Below are positions 17,188-26,056 of a DNA stretch of 64,000 bases, piece by piece. A program made the translations under genes and the position numbers. Source of the stretch: Prolixibacteraceae bacterium (GTDB lineage: Bacteria; Bacteroidota; Bacteroidia; Bacteroidales; Prolixibacteraceae). Within the stretch, counting starts at the first letter, position 1; each line of letters starts with the position of its first letter. The stretch covers positions 124,001 to 188,000 of the forward strand of contig DOAQ01000046.1 of assembly GCA_003506435.1 (NCBI GenBank), in the 5' to 3' direction. Below the pieces are notes generated by a model. The model did not search any database. It saw only the letters and a program-made list of their open reading frames with translations, and had not been told where the DNA came from.

Positions 17188-18020
17188 TAGAAATGCAATT
17201 GACTGGCAGATACGTTGTGTCCAAGAAAGAAGCCGGCCTTCTGTTCAAAGATATCCACGTTCTCTGTTGTATAGTAAATAACCGTTCCTTTTTTCGAACA
17301 CCTGTTGTTCATCTCCAGATGGCGATCCAGGTAGCCTTTTAAACTTTCACTGACAATTTTTCCCTGTTCCAGAATATTGATCCCTTCCGGCAAGAATTTT
17401 TTAATTTGCCGAATGAGCAACGGATAATGGGTGCAACCAAGAATTATAGTATCCATCTTTTGATCGCGGGCCAAGAGATTGGCAATATTTTTCTGCACAA
17501 AATATTCGGCGCCGGGCGTATCAATTTCATTGTTCTCAACAATGGGAACCCACATGGGGCAAGCTTCCTGAACCGTGCTTACAACTCGTCCTCCCGACCA
17601 TTTTTCCAATTCAATCGGGTACGATTCAGAAGCAACAGTACCATTGGTTCCCAACACGCCAATATGCCCGGTATGGGTCATTTCAGCCACTTTCTCAACA
17701 CTGGGGCGGATTACGCCAAGTACACGCCGGTCGGGTGCAATACGGGGTAAATCAAGCTGCTGAATATTCCGAAGGGCTTTCGCCGATGCGGTATTGCAGG
17801 CCAGAATTACCAACGGGCAACCCATATCGAAAAGTTTTTTCACAGCCTGAAGGGTGTACTCATAAACCACATCGAACGAACGGGTACCATACGGAGTACG
17901 GGCATTGTCTCCCAAATAGATAAAATCATACTCCGGAAAATCTTTCACGAATTCTTTCAGGACAGTCAGTCCGCCGTAACCTGAATCGAACACACCTATC
18001 GGACCTGCGTGGTTTGTCAT
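17187..18020 (-). CDS. murI: Glutamate racemase
   Basis: About 277 residues from the ATG at 18020; an in-frame TTG at 18038 would add six residues. It interconverts L- and D-glutamate for peptidoglycan. The motifs are N-terminal GVFDSGYGGLTVLKEF, the first catalytic cysteine in LACNTASAKALR and the second in LGCTHYPLL. YLGDNARTPYGTRS is a further family signature. The length is normal for MurI. It is followed at one-base overlap by the ECF sigma gene and preceded by ompH. Confidence 0.96.
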   Translation of the reverse strand: MTNHAGPIGVFDSGYGGLTVLKEFVKDFPEYDFIYLGDNARTPYGTRSFDVVYEYTLQAVKKLFDMGCPLVILACNTASAKALRNIQQLDLPRIAPDRRVLGVIRPSVEKVAEMTHTGHIGVLGTNGTVASESYPIELEKWSGGRVVSTVQEACPMWVPIVENNEIDTPGAEYFVQKNIANLLARDQKMDTIILGCTHYPLLIRQIKKFLPEGINILEQGKIVSESLKGYLDRHLEMNNRCSKKGTVIYYTTENVDIFEQKAGFFLGHNVSASQLHF

Positions 18021-18098
18021 TGAATTTGTTTTCTGCAAAAATAAAAAAAGCCGCCTTTAAAAAAGACGGCTACATATATTATTCTTTTTATAAACTTA

Positions 18099-18614
18099 TT
18101 AAATTCCCAGCTTGGTCTTGCAAAGCGGCAATAAATCAATACTTTGATTCGATTTGTATAATACAGGGCTTCCCTGTTGGGTATCGAAAACATAAATCAG
18201 GCCTTGTTCCTTGGCAACTGTTTCAATGGTTTTATTGATTTTCTCAATAATTGGTTTCATCAATTCACCCTGTTTGGTCTGATATTGCTGAACTGCAAGT
18301 TGTCTGAAATTTTCAGCACGTTGCTGCATGTCCTGAAGTTCCTGCTCGATATTAGCCAAAGCTACATCGGAAAGACTGTCACGTTTGGCAATGTAATTTT
18401 GCAATTTAGCCTCATATTCAGTTCGAATAGTTGTTTGCTGGTCTTCCAAATCTTTTCCAACTTTTTGAAGAGTTGTTTCGGCAGTAGCCCTTTCCGGCAT
18501 AACCTGCAACAATTGTTGCGTATCGATGTGACCAAATTTAAGCGATTGTGCGCTAACGAATACTGCTGTTAAAACAAAAGCAGCAAGCAAACAGATTTTA
18601 AAAACACTTTTCAT
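18099..18614 (-). CDS. OmpH/Skp-family periplasmic chaperone (second copy)
   Basis: 171 residues with a signal peptide (MKSVFKICLLAAFVLTAVFV) and a cleavage region SAQS. Mature protein: KFGHIDTQQLLQVMPERATA, then a long charged coiled-coil (about 50-120, EQELQDMQQRAENFRQLAVQ) and a C-terminal VYVFDTQ-like beta strand (GLIYVFDTQQGSPVLYKS). This is the Skp tentacle plan. Skp chaperones hold unfolded outer-membrane proteins for the BAM complex. It lies in tandem with a paralogue and bamA. Confidence 0.9.
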   Translation of the reverse strand: MKSVFKICLLAAFVLTAVFVSAQSLKFGHIDTQQLLQVMPERATAETTLQKVGKDLEDQQTTIRTEYEAKLQNYIAKRDSLSDVALANIEQELQDMQQRAENFRQLAVQQYQTKQGELMKPIIEKINKTIETVAKEQGLIYVFDTQQGSPVLYKSNQSIDLLPLCKTKLGI

Positions 18615-18649
18615 TTTTATCGGATTTAAATTTTGAACAAATATAAAAA

Positions 18650-19165
18650 TTAATTCTTATAACCCATCTTCTCCAAAACCAGATCACTAAGATCGTATTT
18701 AGGGTTAGTAAAGAGCATTGTGGTTCCCCCCGCCTTATCAAAAATCACTGCATAACTTCCTTCATTGGCCAATTCCTGGATGGCATTAAAAACATCATCC
18801 TGGATGGGTTTAATCAAACCCTGGCGTTTTTTAAACAAATCGCCCTCACGCCCAAAGTATTTCTGCTGCAATTTTTTGTATTCCTTTTCTTTCGAAATAA
18901 TTACATCCTCGCGTTTGCGTTTCATCTCATCCGACAACAAAACACCTTCAGCCTGATAGTCCTTGTACATCTGTTCAATCTCAGCATGAATGGTTTCCAG
19001 TTCTTTCTGATATTGTGCGGAAACCTGGTCGAGCTGTTCCTGTGCTGCTTTGAATGCAGGGATATTATCCATGATGTATTCGGTATCGACAAAAGCATAC
19101 TTTTGCGCCAACGAAAGAAAGGCAAAACTTAAAACGATTCCAATAGTTAAAAAAATCTTCTTCAT
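18650..19165 (-). CDS. OmpH/Skp-family periplasmic chaperone (first copy)
   Basis: The ATG at 19165 is preferred over one at 19198, because it places the signal peptide (MKKIFLTIGIVLSFAFLSLA) at the N-terminus. The mature protein starts QKYAFVDTEYIMDNIPAFKA and has a coiled-coil of about 80 residues (EIEQMYKDYQAEGVLLSDEM). It ends with the family beta strand SYAVIFDKAGGTTMLFTNP. It directly follows bamA. Two adjacent ompH genes after bamA is the usual arrangement in Bacteroidales. Confidence 0.9.
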   Translation of the reverse strand: MKKIFLTIGIVLSFAFLSLAQKYAFVDTEYIMDNIPAFKAAQEQLDQVSAQYQKELETIHAEIEQMYKDYQAEGVLLSDEMKRKREDVIISKEKEYKKLQQKYFGREGDLFKKRQGLIKPIQDDVFNAIQELANEGSYAVIFDKAGGTTMLFTNPKYDLSDLVLEKMGYKN

Positions 19166-19218
19166 GGCTATATTCTTTAATGTTATATGCACACTCATTT
19201 CAAAATTCAGGCCAAAGC

Positions 19219-21918
19219 CTAAAACTGTTGTCCAATCACGAAATGGAACTGGCTGCCGCCGTAATCGTTGCTTCCGCTGATTGAGTCGAAACCATATCCC
19301 CAGTCAATTCCCATCAAGCCAAACATCGGGAGGAAGATACGCACCCCGGCGCCCGCTGAACGTTTTAGTTTAAACGGGGTGAAATCTTTGAATTCCATCC
19401 AGGCATTACCGGCTTCAAGGAAGGTAAGCAAATAAATGGTTGCCGATGGTTTCAGTGAAACCGGGTAACGCATTTCCAAGGTCAGTTTGTTATAAATATT
19501 CGATCCGGTATTCGGGCTCAAACTATAATCCTTATAACCTCTCAATGAAACGATGTCACTGCCGTACAAGTTGTATCCCGACATACCTGAACCTCCTACG
19601 CGGAAACCTTCAAACGGAGAACGGCGGTTTTCGTCGTAATAACCAAGGAAGCCATACTCAAATTTCCCGTGCAACACCAATTTATTATCGCGTGAAACCG
19701 GCGTGTACCAAGCCCCTTTCAGCATCCACTTATGATATTCAATCCATTTGTAGCGCTCATCATTCGTTAATGTCGGGTTACTGTAATCGACTCCGTTGAT
19801 TAATGAATACGGAGGAGTTAACTGCAACGACAGGGACAAACTTGAACCACTGCGTGAATAAAGCGGGTTGTCAACTGAATTTCTCCCGAACACGGTTTTA
19901 AAACTGAAGTTATTAAACTGGCCATCGCCACTGCCTGTTCCATCGTTCAGGAAGTAATAGTAGTCTGACATATTTTGCAGTTTGTAATGCTGCCACGACA
20001 ATTCATGGTAAACGGTAAAATAGTCATCAGGCCATTCCAGACGATACCCGTAACCAAGAGCTATTGCAGTAGTAACCTGAATTTGGTCCTGCGATTCATC
20101 GCGGTCTTTCGGATCAACATATTCCTGTCCGTAACCATAGCCATATCCGTAACCGTAAGGTGAACCACCGTAACCACCATAGCCGCTGTAACCATACGGT
20201 GAATAGCCGCCATAACCGTAGGGAGAATAGCCACCATAGCCGCCATAACCACCACCATAACCACCGTAACCACTTCCGTACGGACTGCTGTAACTGTTAT
20301 AATAATTGTTTGCTGAATAATTTACCCGTGAATGGGAAACCGACAGAGAAAAGGAATTTGGTTTTTTACCACCGAGCCAGGGTTCGGTAAATGAAAAACT
20401 ATATTGTTGATAGAATTTACCGCTTGTTTGTGCACGAATACCAAGAGTTTGTCCGTCGCCGGTAGGCAATGGCCTCCAGGCTTCCTTATTCATGATATTC
20501 CGTACCGAAAAATTGGAAAATTTAAGCCCCACACTGCCAACAAACATACGCGCGCCCCAACCGCCGGAAAGCTCAATCTGGTCGTTGGCCTTTTCCACCA
20601 GTTGATAGTCAATATCAACAGTTCCGTCTTCCGGGTGCGGGACAACATTCGGATTGATCGCTTCCGGATCGAAATGCCCCAACTGCGAAAGTTCCCTGTA
20701 CGAACGCATCAGCAGGTCTTTACTGAACAAATCGCCCGGTAAAGTACGTATTTCGCGACGTGCAACATGTTCGTGGGTTTTGGTGTTCCCCGAAATGATG
20801 ATCTTATTTATAGTAGCCTGTTTCCCCTCATAGATGCGCATTTCCAGGTTGATTGTATCGTTTTCGATACGGGTCTCAACCGGGTCGAGATTGTAGAACA
20901 GATAACCGTTGTTCTGGTACTGGCTTCCAACGCCATCTTCATCTTCTGTTAACCGTTTATCAAGTAATTTCTGGTCAAAAACATCTCCTTTTTTAACTCC
21001 CAAAACGGCTCCTAAAAACTCGCCGGGATATACCGTGTTCCCAACCCATTTAATATCCCCGAAGTAATATTTGTCACCTTCGTCAACCCAAATATCGAGG
21101 CGTACACGGTTGTCGCTGGCCGGAGAAATAGAATCTTTTACAACCGTTGCGTCACGGTACCCCTTCTCATTGTATTTTTTGATCAGGTTGACTTTATCTT
21201 CAGCATATTTTTCTTCAAGGAACTTTTTGGAACTGAAAAAGTTTCTGAGCTTTTTCGCCTTGGTTTTCTTCATCGACTTTTCCAAAGCCCACGGACTCAG
21301 ATTTTCAGTACCGTGAAAAACAATTTCATCAATTTTTACCTTTTCCTTTTTATCAACCATTATTTCGAGAATGACACTGTTGGCCTGAACAGAATCGTCG
21401 CGCTGAACAATGTTTACTTCAGTATTCAAAAATCCCTTTTCATGGAAGATATCCTTGATAATACGGGAAGCTTGATTCAACTGATTGTCGGTCACCTGAC
21501 TTCCTTTTAGAAGCAATACTTTTTCAGTAATGTCGTCCTGTTCACTTTTCGATACTCCATGAAAATTTACATCCGCCAAACGGGGTCTTTCCTGCAAATA
21601 AATAGCCAGCCAAACCCGGTTATCGATAATTTTTTCAGCCTCAATTTTCACATCTGAAAAAAGTCCCTGTGTCCATAACTTTTTAATCGCATTGGTAATT
21701 GCTTCACCAGGTATTTCAATTTCATCGCCAACCGACAATCCGGAGAGCTGTGTCAACACGTCTTTGTCCAGATAACGAATCCCTTTGATTTCAATACTCT
21801 CAATAATATACTCTTTCGGACTGGAATAATATATAGAAAAATTGGTGCTGTCGGCTACTTGCGAAAACCCTTTAACAGTAAATAAAAGCAGTATTAATAG
21901 TAACTTAAAATTTTGCAT
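19219..21918 (-). CDS. bamA: BamA outer-membrane protein assembly factor
   Basis: 899 residues. A signal peptide (MQNFKLLLILLLFTVKGFSQ) is followed by five POTRA-type repeats (about 30-430; for example IESIEIKGIRYLDKDVLTQL). The Omp85 barrel covers about 450-899 and contains VRGF/Y-type motif VSLRGYKDYSLSP and GGSQFHFVIGQQF at the end. It is the central insertase for outer-membrane beta-barrels. Between the first barrel strands lies an unusual Gly/Tyr/Ser/Pro-rich stretch of roughly 55 residues, listed separately. The gene sits between uppS and ompH, as in Porphyromonas and relatives. Confidence 0.95.
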   Translation of the reverse strand: MQNFKLLLILLLFTVKGFSQVADSTNFSIYYSSPKEYIIESIEIKGIRYLDKDVLTQLSGLSVGDEIEIPGEAITNAIKKLWTQGLFSDVKIEAEKIIDNRVWLAIYLQERPRLADVNFHGVSKSEQDDITEKVLLLKGSQVTDNQLNQASRIIKDIFHEKGFLNTEVNIVQRDDSVQANSVILEIMVDKKEKVKIDEIVFHGTENLSPWALEKSMKKTKAKKLRNFFSSKKFLEEKYAEDKVNLIKKYNEKGYRDATVVKDSISPASDNRVRLDIWVDEGDKYYFGDIKWVGNTVYPGEFLGAVLGVKKGDVFDQKLLDKRLTEDEDGVGSQYQNNGYLFYNLDPVETRIENDTINLEMRIYEGKQATINKIIISGNTKTHEHVARREIRTLPGDLFSKDLLMRSYRELSQLGHFDPEAINPNVVPHPEDGTVDIDYQLVEKANDQIELSGGWGARMFVGSVGLKFSNFSVRNIMNKEAWRPLPTGDGQTLGIRAQTSGKFYQQYSFSFTEPWLGGKKPNSFSLSVSHSRVNYSANNYYNSYSSPYGSGYGGYGGGYGGYGGYSPYGYGGYSPYGYSGYGGYGGSPYGYGYGYGYGQEYVDPKDRDESQDQIQVTTAIALGYGYRLEWPDDYFTVYHELSWQHYKLQNMSDYYYFLNDGTGSGDGQFNNFSFKTVFGRNSVDNPLYSRSGSSLSLSLQLTPPYSLINGVDYSNPTLTNDERYKWIEYHKWMLKGAWYTPVSRDNKLVLHGKFEYGFLGYYDENRRSPFEGFRVGGSGMSGYNLYGSDIVSLRGYKDYSLSPNTGSNIYNKLTLEMRYPVSLKPSATIYLLTFLEAGNAWMEFKDFTPFKLKRSAGAGVRIFLPMFGLMGIDWGYGFDSISGSNDYGGSQFHFVIGQQF
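20130..20298 (-). repeat. Gly-Tyr-rich low-complexity insert inside bamA
   Basis: A run of degenerate GYG, GGY and SPYGYGGY units built from repeated ccatatccgtaa-like codons, placed in an extracellular loop position of the BamA barrel. It is in frame. The repeats make it prone to length change by slippage. Confidence 0.85.
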
Positions 21919-21935
21919 TCTCTCTTTTTAATTGA

Positions 21936-22679
21936 TTAGCTCATTAATTGTTCACTGGTTTTTCCGAATCTTCGTTCCCGGTGCTGAAAATCGTAAATTG
22001 CTTTAAACAAATCTTCTTTTCTGAAGTCGGGCCATAAAACAGGGGTGAAATATAATTCAGAATAAGCAATCTGCCAAAGCAAAAAATTACTGATCCGGTT
22101 TTCGCCGCTGGTCCTGATTAACAGCTCCGGGTCGGGCATTCCCGCGGTATTCAGATAACTATCGATTAAGTCTTTGTCAATATCATCGGTTTTTATTTTT
22201 TCTTGCTGAACATCTTCTGCGATCCGCCGTACCGCATCGGTCAGTTCCCATCTCGAACTGTAACTCAGTGCCAGAACCAACGTAAGTCCCGTATTATTTT
22301 TCAGGGTATCGATGCACCAATTGAGTTTGCACTGAACATTTTCGGGTAAACTTTTCACATCGCCAATCACCTGAAGCCTGACGTTTTTCTTCATCAGCTC
22401 AACAGTTTCGTTACTGATTGACTGAACCAATAAGCCCATCAGGGCATCCACCTCCAATTTGGGGCGTCCCCAGTTCTCGGTAGAAAAAGCATACAATGTA
22501 AGATATTGAACCCCTATCTCTCCTGCTCCTTCCACCACCGAACGAACCGACTCAACACCATTTTCGTGGCCAAAAGTCCGTTCCTTTCCATTCTTTTCGG
22601 CCCAACGTCCGTTGCCGTCCATGATGATGGCAATATGCTTTGGAATTTTATCTTTTATGAGTTTCTTCTCAACTGACAT
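21936..22679 (-). CDS. uppS: Isoprenyl (undecaprenyl diphosphate) transferase
   Basis: 247 residues, the usual cis-prenyltransferase length. Motif I is HIAIIMDGNGRWAEKNGKER with the catalytic Asp, and YLTLYAFSTENWGRP is the central motif. The C-terminal PDPELLIRTSGENRISNFLL and WPDFRKEDL complete the active site. It makes the C55 carrier lipid for cell-wall and glycan export. It lies 17 bases upstream of bamA and 6 bases after porG. Confidence 0.96.
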   Translation of the reverse strand: MSVEKKLIKDKIPKHIAIIMDGNGRWAEKNGKERTFGHENGVESVRSVVEGAGEIGVQYLTLYAFSTENWGRPKLEVDALMGLLVQSISNETVELMKKNVRLQVIGDVKSLPENVQCKLNWCIDTLKNNTGLTLVLALSYSSRWELTDAVRRIAEDVQQEKIKTDDIDKDLIDSYLNTAGMPDPELLIRTSGENRISNFLLWQIAYSELYFTPVLWPDFRKEDLFKAIYDFQHRERRFGKTSEQLMS

Positions 22680-22685
22680 TATCTG

Positions 22686-23540
22686 TTATTCATATTCGTA
22701 AACCGGACATGCTTTTTTACTCAGGTTAATTTTATAAGTAAGGTGCAAACCCAGATATGCTGTATAATCGTTATTGTGCCATTTATCATTAAACGTTGTC
22801 ATACTATACCCCGGCACAGGCGTTCCATTTGCATCAACTAAAGGAGTATAAAATTTCCGGGGATCATCCAGATCATCAATTCTATCGTCAAAATAACGAT
22901 TGATAATAAACTCAAGCCCAACGCCAACTTTTTCTCCCAAATTAAATTTCACCCCAAAACCAAACGGAATATGCATTGCAATCACATTTTCCGAATAACT
23001 TTCATCTAATCCCTCGGCTGCAACAACAGCAGGATCAGCAAGATAATTTACTGTCGGGTTTAGTGACACATAGCTGTAATCTGAACTGCTCAAAAATGTA
23101 CGAATGTCATAATAATTCGTATTCGAAGTCAGCTTTGGGTAATTATAATCATACGGGTACATTCCCATGCCTATTCCTCCAAGTAAATACGTCGAAAAAG
23201 GTGTTTCCTTTTTCCCCAGAAAATACTTAAAGAAGTTGATCTCTGCCATCAACGAAAGGCTGGTCACATTTTTCGGACCAAAACTCCAGTCCTGCGAGTC
23301 GAACATCCCCTCCCCTTGTATGCTGCCATTAATCACCTGTAACCTGGCAGCTACCCTCGGGTTAAAGTTGTACCGGACAAAAGCCCCGTAATTAAACTTC
23401 AAAGAACGTCCCAGATTTGATTGGGTCATGTCTCCAAAAGAAGTACCTGTACCTCCCCAAATACCAACGTCGGCTGTTTTCTGGGCTTTTGCCCCGTTGA
23501 TAATCACGAACAATGATACAGCAATCAGCAATTTCTTCAT
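22686..23540 (-). CDS. porG: PorG-like (DUF6089) outer-membrane beta-barrel protein
   Basis: 284 residues. Signal peptide MKKLLIAVSLFVIINGAKAQ. The mature start DVGIWGGTGTSFGDMTQSNL and AFVRYNFNPRVAARLQVING are typical of the DUF6089/PorG barrel, with alternating aromatic strands (FGFGVKFNLGEKVGVGLEFI, YLGLHLTYKINL). PorG is an outer-membrane partner of the PorK/PorN ring of the type IX secretion system in Porphyromonas gingivalis, where it also sits just before uppS and bamA. The symbol rests on family plus this gene order, so it is a likely but not proven orthologue. Confidence 0.8.
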   Translation of the reverse strand: MKKLLIAVSLFVIINGAKAQKTADVGIWGGTGTSFGDMTQSNLGRSLKFNYGAFVRYNFNPRVAARLQVINGSIQGEGMFDSQDWSFGPKNVTSLSLMAEINFFKYFLGKKETPFSTYLLGGIGMGMYPYDYNYPKLTSNTNYYDIRTFLSSSDYSYVSLNPTVNYLADPAVVAAEGLDESYSENVIAMHIPFGFGVKFNLGEKVGVGLEFIINRYFDDRIDDLDDPRKFYTPLVDANGTPVPGYSMTTFNDKWHNNDYTAYLGLHLTYKINLSKKACPVYEYE

Positions 23541-23723
23541 CTAATCTGATTTGAATGGTTCCTCAATTTTATTTGATAAAACCATCAGGTACGTCCTTTA
23601 AAACTTGTGAACATAAACCCGTTCAAGGGTTACAAAAGTAATATAAATCTCAAATATACATACCCGAGGCATCTTATAAAACCCAAATAAACTTTAAAAA
23701 TTGTTAAGTCCCGGAAATCCTTT

Positions 23724-24605
23724 CTAATTTCTCTTGTCGAGACCCCACATCAGCTTATTCCTCAGGGTTGAATAGAAAGTATGCCCGTGCAGGCGAAGGG
23801 TTTTGATTTTAAAATTGGCTTTGCGGATTTTTAATATTCCGGGAAAGTCGAACGACTCGGAACGCGAGTCAACGGTAGACAGAAATTGCTGCCCCCGGCC
23901 TTCTATTTTTAAGGTGAGAGTATGACTATCGGGAACCAGTATTGGCCGTACCGTAAGATTATGAGGGGCAATTGGTGAAATAATTATATTTTCGGAATCA
24001 GGCGTAAGAATGGGACCACCCACGCTCAGCGAGTAAGCCGTTGATCCGGTCGGAGTAGAAATGATCAGCCCATCAGCCCAATACGTATTGAGGTATTCTC
24101 CGTTAATGGACACATGAATATTGATCATTGAGCCCGAATCCTGCTTGGCAACCACTACTTCGTTCAGCGCATAATTAAAATCGCCAAATGCATCGCCCGG
24201 CGATTCGATTTCCAAAACTGTACGTTCGTCAATGCAATATTTTCCAGTCATAATTTGTTCGAAAGCGCTGTCAATTTCATCAATCGAAATATCGGAAAGA
24301 AAACCTAAACGGCCTGTATTGATCCCAACTACCGGTATTGGTTTATTTTTTATGGCGTGGATCGATTTAAGGAAAGTACCATCGCCACCAATACTAAAAA
24401 GGAATCTCACTTCATCAGGCAGGTCGTTTCCCGAATTAAAAGTAGCAGTAACATCAGGCAGAAAATGGCATTCGCTCTTCATGAAACGGTAAAACGGTTC
24501 ATAAATGTATACCTCGATATTTTTCTGCTTTAACAATGAAAAAAGATGTGATAATTCCCTGGAATAATCACTGTTTATCGTTTGTCCGTATACTGCTATC
24601 TTCAT
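23724..24605 (-). CDS. nadK: NAD kinase
   Basis: 293 residues. It makes NADP from NAD and ATP. The key motifs are LFSIGGDGTFLKSIH (GGDGT), VVGINTGRLGFLSDI (NTG-x-LGF), then YWADGLIISTPTGSTAYSLS and GGPILTPDSENIIISPIAPH in the C-terminal beta domain. Length fits. The CBS-domain gene lies three bases upstream, so the two genes are probably cotranscribed. Confidence 0.95.
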   Translation of the reverse strand: MKIAVYGQTINSDYSRELSHLFSLLKQKNIEVYIYEPFYRFMKSECHFLPDVTATFNSGNDLPDEVRFLFSIGGDGTFLKSIHAIKNKPIPVVGINTGRLGFLSDISIDEIDSAFEQIMTGKYCIDERTVLEIESPGDAFGDFNYALNEVVVAKQDSGSMINIHVSINGEYLNTYWADGLIISTPTGSTAYSLSVGGPILTPDSENIIISPIAPHNLTVRPILVPDSHTLTLKIEGRGQQFLSTVDSRSESFDFPGILKIRKANFKIKTLRLHGHTFYSTLRNKLMWGLDKRN

Positions 24606-24608
24606 TTT

Positions 24609-25274
24609 TCAAATATTCAAATACTTCATCAATTGGTCGAAACGGTCGTCGTACAATTCGTCCAGCATCGATTCGTCCATATAAACAGCTTTGATATTGT
24701 AATCGTAGCGTACAAAAGTTTGAATTATTCGCGACAAATCAATCACATTTATTTTCAGGGTCACGGTCATCTGTTTCGAGTCGCTTCGTTCCTTTACGTA
24801 AAGGCTCAGTATTTTGGCATCATTTCCTTCCACAATTTGCGTAATCTGCACCAATGAATAATCAATCGGATTCAGTTCCAGTTCGATTACACCGCCGGGT
24901 TCGTTCACTGCAACAAGAGAGGCAAACTCCTTTGCCAGGTCGAATGCAGTAACCACTCCTTTGTATTCTTTATGCAAATCGAGTACCGGCACCACGCTTA
25001 GTTTAAATTCGTAAATAAAGGAAACTACCTGATAAATATGCTGGTTGGTAAAAACATGGGGCGTCAGCAATTTATCGCGCATTTCTTCCATCTCCTTATC
25101 GAACAGGTTCAGGTCATAAATCATTTTATCCGAAACCATTCCGTAATAATGATGATCTTCAACAACCGGCAGATGGGAAATACGAAAAACATCCATCCAG
25201 TTCAGGGCTTTTTGCCCGGTATCCGCCCAACGCAGCGACGGAACAACTTCCGATATAAGGTTCTCAGCAATCAA
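24609..25274 (-). CDS. CBS-domain protein
   Basis: 221 residues. The frame starts at TTG (25274); an in-frame stop lies two codons upstream and the next ATG would cut into the first CBS unit, so TTG is taken as the start. Two CBS units are visible: one around FRISHLPVVEDHHYYGMVSD, another around FKLSVVPVLDLHKEYKGVVT. An ACT-like C-terminal part (QMTVTLKINVIDLSRIIQTF) follows. Such proteins sense adenylates or other ligands. The pairing with nadK suggests a nucleotide-related control role, which is inference. Confidence 0.85.
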   Translation of the reverse strand: MIAENLISEVVPSLRWADTGQKALNWMDVFRISHLPVVEDHHYYGMVSDKMIYDLNLFDKEMEEMRDKLLTPHVFTNQHIYQVVSFIYEFKLSVVPVLDLHKEYKGVVTAFDLAKEFASLVAVNEPGGVIELELNPIDYSLVQITQIVEGNDAKILSLYVKERSDSKQMTVTLKINVIDLSRIIQTFVRYDYNIKAVYMDESMLDELYDDRFDQLMKYLNI

Positions 25275-25339
25275 AACTTATTTCTGTTGGTAAATAAATT
25301 CAATTCAATATTGTAACTTGCAGGCCTAAAATTTCAGGT

Positions 25340-26053
25340 ATGACCAGACTAAGTGTAAATATAAACAAAATAGCAACATTACGAAATGCACGCGGAGGTA
25401 ATATTCCCAATGTACTGGAAGTAGCCATCAACTGCCAGAAATTTGGTGCACAAGGAATTACGGTACACCCACGTCCCGATGAAAGGCATATTACACGCAA
25501 AGATGTTTACGACATAAAACCTCATATTTTCACTGAATTTAACATTGAAGGCTATCCGGGCGAAGATTTTATCCGGCTGGTTATCGATGTAAAACCCGAT
25601 CAGGTAACACTGGTTCCCGACGATCCGTTGCAGTTAACTTCCGACCATGGATGGGATACAATCAAACACAAAACTTTTTTGCAGGAAGTGATTGGACGTT
25701 TTCAGAAAGCAGGTATCCGCACGTCAATTTTTGTCGACCCCGACCTGCGCATGGTGGAAGGCGCCAAAGAAACCGGTACCAACCGTATTGAATTGTATAC
25801 CGAACCCTATGCAACCCTCTATCCTATTGATCCGGAGAAAGCGATTGCCCCTTTTAAGGAAGCGGCCAAACTGGCTAAATCGCTGGGAATCGGAATTAAT
25901 GCAGGGCACGATTTAAACCTGAAAAACCTGCGTTTTCTGTGCGACCATATTCCCTATATTGATGAAGTTTCGATTGGCCACGCACTGATAGCCGATGCGC
26001 TTTATTTGGGTTTACGGAATACCATTCAAGAATATCTTTCCTGCCTCGATTAG
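25340..26053 (+). CDS. pdxJ: Pyridoxine 5'-phosphate synthase
   Basis: 237 residues. It condenses 3-amino-2-oxopropyl phosphate and deoxyxylulose 5-phosphate to pyridoxine 5'-phosphate. Motifs: LSVNINKIATLRNARGGNIP at the start, GITVHPRPDERHITRKDV (phosphate and catalytic His/Arg), DQVTLVPDD, ELYTEPYA, and GINAGHDLNLKNL near the end. It diverges from the nadK/CBS pair, with a short shared promoter region of about 65 bases. The alpha/beta hydrolase gene follows after three bases. Confidence 0.95.
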   Translation: MTRLSVNINKIATLRNARGGNIPNVLEVAINCQKFGAQGITVHPRPDERHITRKDVYDIKPHIFTEFNIEGYPGEDFIRLVIDVKPDQVTLVPDDPLQLTSDHGWDTIKHKTFLQEVIGRFQKAGIRTSIFVDPDLRMVEGAKETGTNRIELYTEPYATLYPIDPEKAIAPFKEAAKLAKSLGIGINAGHDLNLKNLRFLCDHIPYIDEVSIGHALIADALYLGLRNTIQEYLSCLD

Positions 26054-26056
26054 CAG

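Noticed and set aside
20061..20390. Open frames rich in Met/Val or His/Asn on both strands over the bamA repeat
   Set aside because: They are antisense or shifted readings of the Gly-Tyr repeat and have biased composition without a start context.
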